64,000 nt of DNA from Geminicoccaceae bacterium SCSIO 64248 (GTDB lineage: Bacteria; Pseudomonadota; Alphaproteobacteria; Geminicoccales; Geminicoccaceae): the NCBI GenBank assembly GCA_029814805.1, contig CP122394.1, positions 124,001 to 188,000 of the forward strand. Reading direction: 5' to 3'. The number at the start of each line of letters is the position of its first letter. Positions within the stretch are counted from its first letter, which is position 1. Shown in pieces: positions 17,606-24,486 of this stretch. A program made the position numbers and the translations under genes. Below the pieces are notes generated by a model. The model was not told the DNA's origin. It was given only the letters and a program-made list of their open reading frames with translations, and did not search any database.

Positions 17606-18205
17606 TCAGCCCATGGTCATGGGCTTGTCCGCCAAGGCACGCGCTACAGCAATCAGGTTGCGTGCGGCCTGGCGACCGGTTTTGAGCGACCAGTCCTTGC
17701 CGTGATCCGCCTCAAGATAGGAAGGTCCCGGGCCCGGGCCTCCGTTCCAGTAGGTCCAGGCCTGCCCGGGGATGGTGAAGCCGAGATCGACCAGCGCGCC
17801 TGCAATCTCGCTGATGACGTGATGTGCGCCATCCTCATTGCCAGTGACGATAACGCCCGCTACGCGATTGTACGCGACTGGGCGGCCCTCATCGTCGGTT
17901 TCCGTCATCATCGCATCCATCCGCTCAAGCACGCGCTTGGCCGTGCTGGGCGGTTGCGCCATCCAGGTTGGCGTTGCAATGACGAGAATGTCAGAATCCA
18001 GAATGCCAGCACGGATGCCCGGCCACTCGTCGCCGTTCCCTTCGTCTGAGGAGACGCCCGGTTTCAGGTTGTGATCCACCACACGGATCAGATCGGTCGC
18101 GACGCCCTCCTCCTCGAACGCGGTCATCACCTCGCGTGTCAGGACCTCGGTGTTTGAGGTCTGCGGCGACGCCTTCAAGGTGCAGTTCAAGAACAAAGCT
18201 TTCAT
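17606..18205 (-). CDS. Flavodoxin-fold NAD(P)H-dependent FMN reductase-like protein
   Basis: A 199-residue flavodoxin-fold protein. It begins MKALFLNCTLKASPQTSNTE, with a phosphate-binding loop like that of FMN-dependent NADPH reductases, and contains SDILVIATPTWMAQPPS, the second FMN-contact loop. Probably a cytosolic FMN-binding quinone or FMN reductase. An upstream in-frame ATG exists at 18217, but GAGG six bases before ATG 18205, placed between the two ATGs, decides for the shorter start. It lies between the TPP enzyme and the SDR in one minus-strand operon (gaps of 30 and 22 bases). Confidence 0.85.
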   Translation of the reverse strand: MKALFLNCTLKASPQTSNTEVLTREVMTAFEEEGVATDLIRVVDHNLKPGVSSDEGNGDEWPGIRAGILDSDILVIATPTWMAQPPSTAKRVLERMDAMMTETDDEGRPVAYNRVAGVIVTGNEDGAHHVISEIAGALVDLGFTIPGQAWTYWNGGPGPGPSYLEADHGKDWSLKTGRQAARNLIAVARALADKPMTMG

Positions 18206-18235
18206 GGTTCGCCTCATTGCGTGATTTGGACGAGG

Positions 18236-20017
18236 TCAGTTCCCCTTGCCGATCATCTCGTTCGCCAGCTGTTTGGCCGTCTGCCCGATGACGCGGCCAG
18301 CGTTCGGCTCGCCTTGGAACAGGGCGGAGATCATGCCCTTCGCCTGCTCGAAGGTGACATGCGGCGGCAAGGGCGCGATCTCCGGGTCGGTCTTGACCTC
18401 AAGCACGACAGGACGGTCCGCCGTAAGCGCCTGATCCCAGGCCTCGGCCAGGCGTTCGGGATCGTCGACGAAGATGCCGCGCAGGCCGATGAGCTCCGCG
18501 AAGCGGGCGTACGGCACGTCCGGCAGATTCTGGGTCGCCTCGAATTTCGGGTTGCCGGCCATCACCCGCTGCTCCCAGGTGACCTCGTTCAGGTCGCCAT
18601 TGTTGAACACGCAGGTGACGAGGCGCGGGTCGCGCCACTGCCGCCAGTATTTCTGGATCGTGATCAGCTCCGCCATGTTGTTCATCTGCATGGCGCCGTC
18701 ACCGACCAGCGCGACGACCGGCCGGCCCGGATAAGCGAACTTCGCAGCAATGGCGTAGGGCACGGCCGCACCCATCGAGGCCAGGCCGCCGGACAGGGAG
18801 CCGCGCTGACCGCGCTTGATCTTGAAGTCGCGCGCGTACCAATTGGCACAGGAGCCGCTGTCGCTGGTGACGATCGCGTCCTCGGGCAGACGCGGCGACA
18901 TTTCCCAGACCACCCGTTGCGGGTTGACCGGCTTGGCCTCGGTCAGCGCCCGCGCCTCCAATGTCTGCCACCACTCACGAATGCCCGCCTCGACGCCCTC
19001 GCGCCAGGATCGGTCGGTCTTGCGCTGCAGACGCGGCAGCAGGGCGCGCAGCGTTTCCGCGGCATCACCGTGCAGATTGACGTCAACGGGATAGCGCAAC
19101 CCAAGCATGGACGGGTCAATGTCGATCTGCACGGCCCGCGCGTCGCCGTCCTTTGGCAGAAATTCGGCCCATGGAAAGCCTGTGCCGACCATGAGCAGCG
19201 TGTCGCAGCCGGACATAAGATCGGAACTGGGCTTGGTGCCAAGGAGGCCAATCGATCCGGTGACAAAGGGCAGGTCGTCGGGCAGGACGTCTTTGCCAAG
19301 GAGGGCCTTCGCGACACCGGCGCCCAGGCTCTCTGCGGCCTCGACCACCTCGTCGGCAGCGCCTCGTGCGCCGGCGCCGACGAGAATGGCGATCTTCGAG
19401 CCGGCGTTCAGGATCTCGGCGGCGCGATCGAGATCGCCGTCATAGGGCACGACCTTCGGATGCGTGTAGCCGGGGCTTGACCGCGTAAATCCATGCGAAG
19501 GCTTGGGATCGACATAAACCTCCTCCTGGATGTCCTTGGGCAGGATGAGAACACCAATGCCGTTGCGGGCGATCGCCGTGCGGAGAGCGCGATCGACGAG
19601 GTGGCGGATTTGGGCGGGGGCCGAAACTTCCTGAACGAAGTCGCCGACATCCGCGAACATGCGGTCGAGGTTCAGTTCCTGCTGGTAGTTGCTGCCGCGC
19701 ACGGTTGCCTCGGCCTGTCCCGCAATAGCCAGGACTGGAACATGATCGAGCTTGGCGTCGTACAGACCGGTGACCAGATGGGTCGCGCCCGGTCCCCCGG
19801 TCGACAGGCAGACGCCGATTTCACCGGTGAACTTCGCGTGAGCGGCCGCCATGAACGCGGCCATCTCCTCGTGCCGGACCTGGATGAACTCAATCGTACC
19901 GTCCCGCTGCAAGGCTCCGAGAACCCCGTTGATGCCGTCGCCGGGATAACCAAAGATCCGGCTGACCCCCCAAGCCTTCAGACGCTCGACGAAGAAATCG
20001 CTCACGGTGGTGCTCAT
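18236..20017 (-). CDS. Thiamine-pyrophosphate enzyme, pyruvate oxidase-like
   Basis: A 593-residue TPP-dependent enzyme of the acetolactate synthase/pyruvate oxidase superfamily. The N-terminal PP domain contains IFGYPGDGINGVLGAL and the catalytic Glu in QVRHEEMAAFMA; the C-terminal TPP domain has VALVGDGAMQMNNMAELIT and CVFNNGDLNEVTWEQR (GDG...NN motif). The middle region has the FAD/nucleotide-type fold. It may decarboxylate pyruvate to acetate under stress (PoxB-like), but substrate is not proven. I placed the start at ATG 20017 (MSTTVSDFF), where family members usually begin; an in-frame ATG at 20041 is possible. It heads an operon with the flavodoxin-like reductase and the SDR. Confidence 0.88.
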   Translation of the reverse strand: MSTTVSDFFVERLKAWGVSRIFGYPGDGINGVLGALQRDGTIEFIQVRHEEMAAFMAAAHAKFTGEIGVCLSTGGPGATHLVTGLYDAKLDHVPVLAIAGQAEATVRGSNYQQELNLDRMFADVGDFVQEVSAPAQIRHLVDRALRTAIARNGIGVLILPKDIQEEVYVDPKPSHGFTRSSPGYTHPKVVPYDGDLDRAAEILNAGSKIAILVGAGARGAADEVVEAAESLGAGVAKALLGKDVLPDDLPFVTGSIGLLGTKPSSDLMSGCDTLLMVGTGFPWAEFLPKDGDARAVQIDIDPSMLGLRYPVDVNLHGDAAETLRALLPRLQRKTDRSWREGVEAGIREWWQTLEARALTEAKPVNPQRVVWEMSPRLPEDAIVTSDSGSCANWYARDFKIKRGQRGSLSGGLASMGAAVPYAIAAKFAYPGRPVVALVGDGAMQMNNMAELITIQKYWRQWRDPRLVTCVFNNGDLNEVTWEQRVMAGNPKFEATQNLPDVPYARFAELIGLRGIFVDDPERLAEAWDQALTADRPVVLEVKTDPEIAPLPPHVTFEQAKGMISALFQGEPNAGRVIGQTAKQLANEMIGKGN

Positions 20018-20041
20018 CGCGTGTCCAGCCTGCAGGTTCAT

Positions 20042-20441
20042 ACGCTGGTTGGCCGAGTGCGCTCGCGCACCAGGTCACCGTGCTGGCTGAACGTCACCCC
20101 GCGCAGATTGTTCGAAATCAGTTCGCCTTTTTGTGTATTGCCGATGTGACCTCAACCAGCCGCTATTACAAATTACATTGTGTAGATAGTGAAACTGGTA
20201 TCGCCTGAAGTCCCGACGGACAATTGTTCCGGCGCACCACGCTTCCTCAGCGCCGCGTGCTGCGTGCATGCCACACGATATCGGACATTGAACACAGCAT
20301 TTTGGGCAGAACAGACGGCAAATCTTTCTGTATCGCTCTGGAACTCATGCCGGCGGTATCGGCTTAGACTGTTGTGATGCTGGGCGATTTTTACACGACA
20401 TCGCGCGCAGTAATCAGACAGAGATCGTCAGGAGGACAATT
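20042..20441. promoter_or_regulatory. Divergent promoter region, TPP enzyme / YciF-like gene
   Basis: No gene is seen in these 400 bases between two divergent genes. The stretch is richer in A/T than its neighbours. GGAAC at 20340-20344 followed after 17 bases by GCTT (20362-20365) points at the YciF-like gene and resembles the -35/-10 layout of alphaproteobacterial general-stress sigma factors (GGAAC then CGTT), but the -10 does not match the consensus. The same arrangement occurs before the alcohol dehydrogenase gene at 2371-2396. A ribosome site AGGAGG stands just before 20442. Confidence 0.4.
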
Positions 20442-20948
20442 ATGGGCTTCTTCTCACGCGACATCGGCTCAATGGACGACCTTTTCGTCCACACGCTCCG
20501 CGACATCTACTACGCCGAAAAGCAGATTGCCGACGCGTTGCCCGACATGATCGCGAAGGCGACCAACCCGGAGCTCAAGCAGGCGCTCGACCACCATCTC
20601 GGGGAAACCCGGAACCACATCGAACGGGTCGAGACTGTCTTCGAGATGCACGGCGTTAAGGCGAAACAAGTCGACTGCCCAGCCATCGACGGCATCCTAA
20701 AGGAGAGCCGCGAGATCGCGGGCGAAGTCGATGACAAGCAGGTCATGGACGCCGCGCTGATCGCCGCGGCGCAGGCGGTCGAGCATTACGAGACGACCCG
20801 CTACGGTTCGCTGATTGCCTGGGCCAAGCAACTCGGGCGCAATGACTGCGCGAGTGTTCTCGCCCAGACCCTTGCCGAGGAAAAGGCGGCCGACGAGACG
20901 CTGACGCGCCTCGCAGAGTCCAAAATCAACCTCCAGGCCACGTCCTGA
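20442..20948 (+). CDS. Ferritin-like DUF892 (YciE/YciF) family protein
   Basis: A 168-residue four-helix-bundle protein of the DUF892 family. The opening MDDLFVHTLRDIYYAEKQI is characteristic, with conserved acidic and His residues at metal-ligand positions (YYAEKQI, LGETRNHIERVE, AVEHYET, AEEKAADETL). YciE and YciF are stress-induced proteins in enterobacteria, thought to bind a di-metal centre; function is not settled. A strong AGGAGG precedes the ATG. A small conserved gene follows 41 bases later on the same strand, so the two are probably co-expressed. Confidence 0.9.
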   Translation: MGFFSRDIGSMDDLFVHTLRDIYYAEKQIADALPDMIAKATNPELKQALDHHLGETRNHIERVETVFEMHGVKAKQVDCPAIDGILKESREIAGEVDDKQVMDAALIAAAQAVEHYETTRYGSLIAWAKQLGRNDCASVLAQTLAEEKAADETLTRLAESKINLQATS

Positions 20949-20989
20949 GCGAAACTCTACGCCGGAGAACCTATGAGGGGTACGCGATC

Positions 20990-21274
20990 ATGACGGAAGC
21001 TAAGAGCACGACGGATCACGCCACCATTAGGTCGTGGATCGAGGGACGTGGAGGGTGCCCGGCCTCGGTTGGCGACACCGGCCAGGGCTCCGACGTCGGC
21101 ATTCTTCGCGTTGACTTTCCCGATCGCAACGAGCCCGATCGCTTGCAGTCGGTCGATTGGGACGCTTTCTTCGCCAAGTTCGATGCGAACAAGCTGGCGT
21201 TCCTCTACCAGGACAAGACGAAGGACGGCAGCGTCAGCCGCTTCAACAAGTTCGTTTCTCGCGAGGGCGGTTAG
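20990..21274 (+). CDS. Small conserved stress-island protein, function unknown
   Basis: A 94-residue acidic soluble protein. It has an N-terminal HATIRSWIEGRGGCPASV and a C-terminal WDAFFAKFDANKLAFLYQ followed by DKTKDG, then FNKF. I recognise this pattern as a small family common beside YciF-like and catalase genes in proteobacteria, sometimes mislabelled in databases as a glucan branching enzyme; no such domain is present. No signal peptide or membrane helix. It follows the ferritin-like gene and probably shares its transcript. Function is unknown; a stress role is inference from context. Confidence 0.75.
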   Translation: MTEAKSTTDHATIRSWIEGRGGCPASVGDTGQGSDVGILRVDFPDRNEPDRLQSVDWDAFFAKFDANKLAFLYQDKTKDGSVSRFNKFVSREGG

Positions 21275-21349
21275 CATAGTCGAGCCTACGCCTGGGGCGA
21301 TGGGTATTGACGTTCAGGTGCGCCTTTCGCAAGCCGCGCCGCGGTCTTC

Positions 21350-21712
21350 TCAAGTCCGCCACGTTACCTCATCGCTCATCAAGGCAGGTATACGTTCCGT
21401 GAAGACCGCCAACGGCATGGACGGCGTTCGGTACCGAGTTCCGGTCCATTGCTCCAAGGCTTGCGCATAGCGAGCGAATTGCGCGAAATCGGCTGGGAAC
21501 GCTTCGGCATCAACTCCGAGATACCGGCCGTCGCGCTCCGCCGCGTGCAGGATCGTTTGCCACCTTGAGATGGGCGCGAGGCCAATGCTGTCGATGCCGT
21601 GAGGAAAGAGACGGACTCCGATCTTGGCGAAGGGCGAATGTCGCGACAGCCACGCGGCCACCGCCTCAACCGATGGATCGACGGCAAAGGGTGTCCAAAA
21701 GGGAACTGCCGC
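21350..21712 (-). pseudogene. C-terminal part of a small gene split by the IS3 element
   Basis: Downstream of the IS left end, the minus strand encodes 120 residues (GCG GCA GTT ... to a stop at 21350) with protein-like composition: AVPFWTPFAVDPSVEAVAAW, then RHSPFAKIGVRLFPHGIDSI, and FARYAQALEQWTG. It joins in frame to the 19-codon start at 22984-22928 beyond the IS, which would restore a protein of about 139 residues beginning MKSPRYLADFDSASGFARA. I do not recognise the family. The apparent longer open frame reaching 21991 runs antisense into the transposase and is an artefact of the insertion. A transcript from the original promoter is now cut by the IS. Confidence 0.6.
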
Positions 21713-21790
21713 TGGAGTGCGCCCCTTGAGGCGGACAGCGTGACGGTGAGCAATTGACCGGAGAGCCGAGCTTTCGAAGGATGAAAGCCC

Positions 21791-22141
21791 ATGGCCCGAC
21801 ACCGCACTCACAGCATCGAGTTCAAGCGCCAGATGGCGCAGGGTTACATGGCTGGCGAGACGCTCCATAGCCTCGCCCGTCGACATGACCTGTCGCGCAA
21901 CCTGATCCGCATCTGGATCCAGAAGTTCGAGGCCGGTGCCTTCGACGACGAGGCGGCGGCCGCCGATACGATCGAAGCCTACGAGGCGCACATCGCCGCG
22001 CTGGAGCGGCTCGTTGGCAGGCAGGCTCTGGAGATCGAGTTCCTAAAGGGGGCTCTGAAGCACGGACCGCGGCCGAGAAACGCGACTACATCCGTCGTCA
22101 CCGGCCCCACGGCATCTGCGTCGCAGAAGGATGTCGGCTGA
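21791..22141 (+). CDS. IS3-family transposase OrfA
   Basis: A 116-residue OrfA: a helix-turn-helix in the N-terminal half ([20 protein letters not shown], then [16 protein letters not shown]) that binds the terminal repeats, and a leucine-zipper-like segment ([20 protein letters not shown]). The reading frame of OrfB is -1 relative to this one and is already open over the last third, so a programmed -1 slip, perhaps at the CTAAAGGGG run at 22042-22050, would yield the OrfAB transposase. The conserved linker words [20 protein letters not shown] lie in the OrfB frame before its ATG, which supports the frameshift. Confidence 0.88.
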   Translation: MARHRTHSIEFKRQMAQGYMAGETLHSLARRHDLSRNLIRIWIQKFEAGAFDDEAAAADTIEAYEAHIAALERLVGRQALEIEFLKGALKHGPRPRNATTSVVTGPTASASQKDVG

Positions 22142-22899
22142 TGGGGATCGCGCGCTCGACCTATTACGACAGGCCGGCCATCAGCGTCGACGACACGGCG
22201 CTCGTCGAGACGATGGCGTCGATCTCGGAGAGCTTCGAAGCCTATGGCTACCGCCGGATGCAGGCCGCGTTGCGGCAACGCGGCTTTGTCGTGAACCACA
22301 AAAAGATGCGCAGGCGCTACGTCGCCACGACCGATGGCGATCATGACCTGCCGATCTTCCCGAACCTGGCAAAGGGCATGATCCCGGACGGGCTGAACCA
22401 GCTCTGGGTGGCCGACATCACCTATGTCGCGGTCACCGCCGGCTTCGTCTACGTTGCCGTCATCCTCGACGCCTGGTCGCGCAGGGCCGTCGGTTATGCC
22501 ATCGGCCGCTCGATCGACGTCAGGCTGACGCTCGCTGCCCTGCGCTCGGCCATCGAAAGCCGAAAACCGCTGCCCGGCTGCGTCCATCACACGGACCGTG
22601 GGTCGCAATACGCGGCTGGACGCTACCGGCAGGCTCTCGCCGAACATGGTCTCGTCGGATCGATGGGGCGTCGCGGCAACCCGTACGACAACGCCAAGGC
22701 CGAGAGCTTCATGAAGACGCTCAAGGTCGAGGCCGTCTATCCCATGGCCTACGAGACCTTCGAGGACGTCGCTGCCGACCTTCCACGCTTCATCGATCAG
22801 GTCTACAACGCCAGCCGACTGCACTCCGCGCTCGGCTATCTCAGCCCTCAGCAGTTCGAGGATCAACACGCCCGGCTAACGGTCAAAACCGCCGCCTGA
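22141..22899 (+). CDS. IS3-family transposase OrfB (DDE integrase core)
   Basis: A 252-residue catalytic subunit of the rve/integrase type. The DDE residues are visible as VADITYVAV (first Asp), [12 protein letters not shown] (second Asp) and [12 protein letters not shown] (Glu); an HTH_21-like segment, [18 protein letters not shown], precedes them. It carries out strand transfer when fused to OrfA by frameshifting, and its ATG overlaps the OrfA stop region. The sequence is complete through the family's C-terminal [13 protein letters not shown]. Nothing suggests inactivation. Confidence 0.9.
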   Translation: MGIARSTYYDRPAISVDDTALVETMASISESFEAYGYRRMQAALRQRGFVVNHKKMRRRYVATTDGDHDLPIFPNLAKGMIPDGLNQLWVADITYVAVTAGFVYVAVILDAWSRRAVGYAIGRSIDVRLTLAALRSAIESRKPLPGCVHHTDRGSQYAAGRYRQALAEHGLVGSMGRRGNPYDNAKAESFMKTLKVEAVYPMAYETFEDVAADLPRFIDQVYNASRLHSALGYLSPQQFEDQHARLTVKTAA

Positions 22900-22927
22900 T
22901 CCTGTCTACCCCCAGGGGCGCATTCCA

Positions 22928-22984
22928 GGCACGGGCGAACCCGGAGGCGGAATCGAAGTCGGCGAGGTAGCGTGGTGATTTCAT
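22928..22984 (-). pseudogene. N-terminal 19 codons of the gene split by the IS3 element
   Basis: ATG at 22984-22982 opens MKSPRYLADFDSASGFARA and runs straight into the right end of the IS. Its ATG shares one base with the TAA of the preceding frame (TAATG), the mark of translational coupling. It continues in frame with the fragment at 21350-21712. This is the 5' end of the interrupted gene; function unknown. Confidence 0.55.
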
Positions 22985-23163
22985 TACCTGGCGAACGGCG
23001 CCGGGGTGACTTTGAGCAGAAACGGGCGGATCGCTTCGGTCAGCGATGAAGGCCATTTGCGGCCCATCGGATGGGCGGCTCCAGGCACCTCGAGGAACCG
23101 ACCATCCCGTCGAACATCGCCACGCCCGCATGCGGCCGGCTTACGTCTGCGCGTACACGTCAT
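22984..23163 (-). pseudogene. Probable alpha/beta-hydrolase C-terminal remnant
   Basis: A minus-strand frame of about 60 codons ending TAA at 22984 reads ...DGRFLEVPGAAHPMGRKWPS, then SLTEAIRPFLLKVTPAPFAR. The GAAHPM segment sits where the catalytic His loop of alpha/beta hydrolases lies, near the C-terminus. No nucleophile or N-terminal part is present before the SDR gene begins at 23222, so it is a remnant or a very short gene. It is coupled to the interrupted gene by a TAATG overlap. Support is the protein-like end and the coupling; it could be a chance open frame in GC-rich DNA. Confidence 0.35.
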
Positions 23164-23221
23164 GCACGCGTACGGCCGGTGTGCAGCAAGGCTCAGCCTG
23201 CCCTTGAGCGGCGGACTCGCG

Positions 23222-24016
23222 TCACCGGCCGGATCCGGGCGCGCTGCCCTTCCGGTGGACCTCGGCCAGAGCGCCGGATGGGATCACGTTGGCCACGGCG
23301 CTGGCCAGCTTGTTCTTCCAGCCGCTGACGATGTCGCCTTCGCCTCTCATCATCGCGGCGAAACCTACCCGCGCTACCATGGTCGGATCGTCCTTTGCCG
23401 CCTGACCGACCCCGGTATCCTCCATGCCGGCCCGTTCGAAGAACGCGGTCTCGGTCGCGCCCGGCATGAGGCAGGTCACGGTAACCTTCGTGTCCCGAAG
23501 CTCGTTTCGTAGCGCGAAAGCAAAGGAATCGAGAAAGGCCTTTGTGCCGTTGTAGACGGCTTGGAAGGAGCCAGGCAGGAACCCGGCGATCGAGCCCGTG
23601 ATGAGAATGCGACCGGCATCTCGGGACCTCATCTCCCGACCGATCCGGTGGATCACGTCGAGCGTTCCCGTCACGTTCGTGTCAACGACCCGACGCCATG
23701 CATCCGGCTCCTGATCGAGAAAGCCGCCGCCGAGACCCACCCCAGCATTGGCCATCAACAGATCGATCGGGCGTCCGACCGTCTTGATGGTTGCGTGCAG
23801 CGCGTCGACGCCTACCTTCGTGGCGAGATCGACGTCACTTGCCCAAACCCGCGCACCCGTCCGCTCCAGTTGACCAGCCGCCTCCTCAATTTGGCCGTCA
23901 TTAGAGACTACGACGAGATCAAAGCCGTGCTCGGCGGCCTGACAGGCAAGTTCAAAGCCGATGCCGGTCGAAGCGCCGGTGACAACGGCTATACCGGCCC
24001 GCTCGCTCCTCTCCAT
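23222..24016 (-). CDS. SDR family NAD(P)-dependent oxidoreductase
   Basis: A 264-residue classical SDR. The cofactor loop is VVTGASTGIGFELA, then NAGVGLGGGF, Ser in LITGSIAGFLPGS and the YNGTK active-site pair. Substrate is unknown. I chose ATG 24016 (MERSERAG) rather than 24103 because GAGG stands nine bases before it and because the longer form would add 29 residues that do not look like an SDR N-terminus. It lies 83 bases past the response regulator stop on the same strand, so it may be the third gene of the sensor-kinase unit. Confidence 0.85.
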   Translation of the reverse strand: MERSERAGIAVVTGASTGIGFELACQAAEHGFDLVVVSNDGQIEEAAGQLERTGARVWASDVDLATKVGVDALHATIKTVGRPIDLLMANAGVGLGGGFLDQEPDAWRRVVDTNVTGTLDVIHRIGREMRSRDAGRILITGSIAGFLPGSFQAVYNGTKAFLDSFAFALRNELRDTKVTVTCLMPGATETAFFERAGMEDTGVGQAAKDDPTMVARVGFAAMMRGEGDIVSGWKNKLASAVANVIPSGALAEVHRKGSAPGSGR

Positions 24017-24099
24017 CTCTTTGTCCCTCAAGGTGCCGCGCTCGTGAACGCGTTTTGGAGACGCCTGCTCGCGCATGTCGGGCGCAAGCAGAGCGGTGC

Positions 24100-24486
24100 T
24101 CACATCACCAAGCGTTGAATTGCGTCGATGATGGCGTCTGTGGTCGCCGGTTTGTAGAGGGTGATCGATCGGGGCCAGTTCCTTTGGATAGGGAACGGCA
24201 GAGACTGGCCGGTGTAGAACACGATCGGTATTCCTCGCGCCGCCAAAAGCTGGGCGGCCGGCTCGACCGACTGGTCGCCGAGGCGAACATCGAGCATGGC
24301 GGCGGACAAGATCTGGTGGGTGGCGACCTCGAAGGCCTTCGGCAGGTAGGACACGGGCCCGATCACCTCCGCACCGGCACGAACCAGCGTCGCCTCCATG
24401 TCGATGGCGATGATTGGATCGTCTTCGACCACGAGGATCCGCATCCCTTCGAGCGGCAGCGGCAAGTCGCTACGAGACATCTCCAT
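24100..24486 (-). CDS. Single-domain response regulator (REC)
   Basis: A 128-residue receiver domain without an output domain. The acidic pocket is VVEDDP at residues 19-24, the phosphoacceptor Asp is in MLDVRLGDQSVEPAA (about 66) and the conserved Thr and Lys appear in VFYTGQS and LYKPAT. The gene overlaps the kinase stop by 17 bases and has AAGGAGGAG before ATG 24486. It is the likely phosphorylation partner of the adjacent HWE kinase. With no output domain, it would work by protein contact or as a phosphate sink; this resembles the stand-alone receivers that accompany HWE kinases in alphaproteobacteria. Confidence 0.9.
   Translation of the reverse strand: MEMSRSDLPLPLEGMRILVVEDDPIIAIDMEATLVRAGAEVIGPVSYLPKAFEVATHQILSAAMLDVRLGDQSVEPAAQLLAARGIPIVFYTGQSLPFPIQRNWPRSITLYKPATTDAIIDAIQRLVM

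Larger units (their letters stand above)
21713..22927 (+). mobile_element. Complete IS3-family insertion sequence, 1215 bp
   Basis: The element is bounded by imperfect inverted repeats: left end TGGAGTGCGCCCCTTGAGGC from 21713 and, on the other strand from 22927, TGGAATGCGCCCCTGGGGGT, both continuing into GACAG. It contains overlapping orfA and orfB in -1 relation, the usual IS3 design, with a complete DDE triad. No clean 3-4 base target duplication is seen (GCC against GCG at the junctions). It lies inside a small minus-strand gene. With both open frames complete, it could be active. Confidence 0.85.

Noticed and set aside
18221-19480. A 419-codon plus-strand open frame
   Set aside because: It is antisense to the TPP enzyme and arises from GC-rich third positions; no domain, no ribosome site.
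21350-21991. A 213-codon minus-strand open frame as one gene
   Set aside because: Its N-terminal 93 codons are antisense to the IS3 transposase and terminal repeat; only the part up to 21712 belongs to the interrupted gene.
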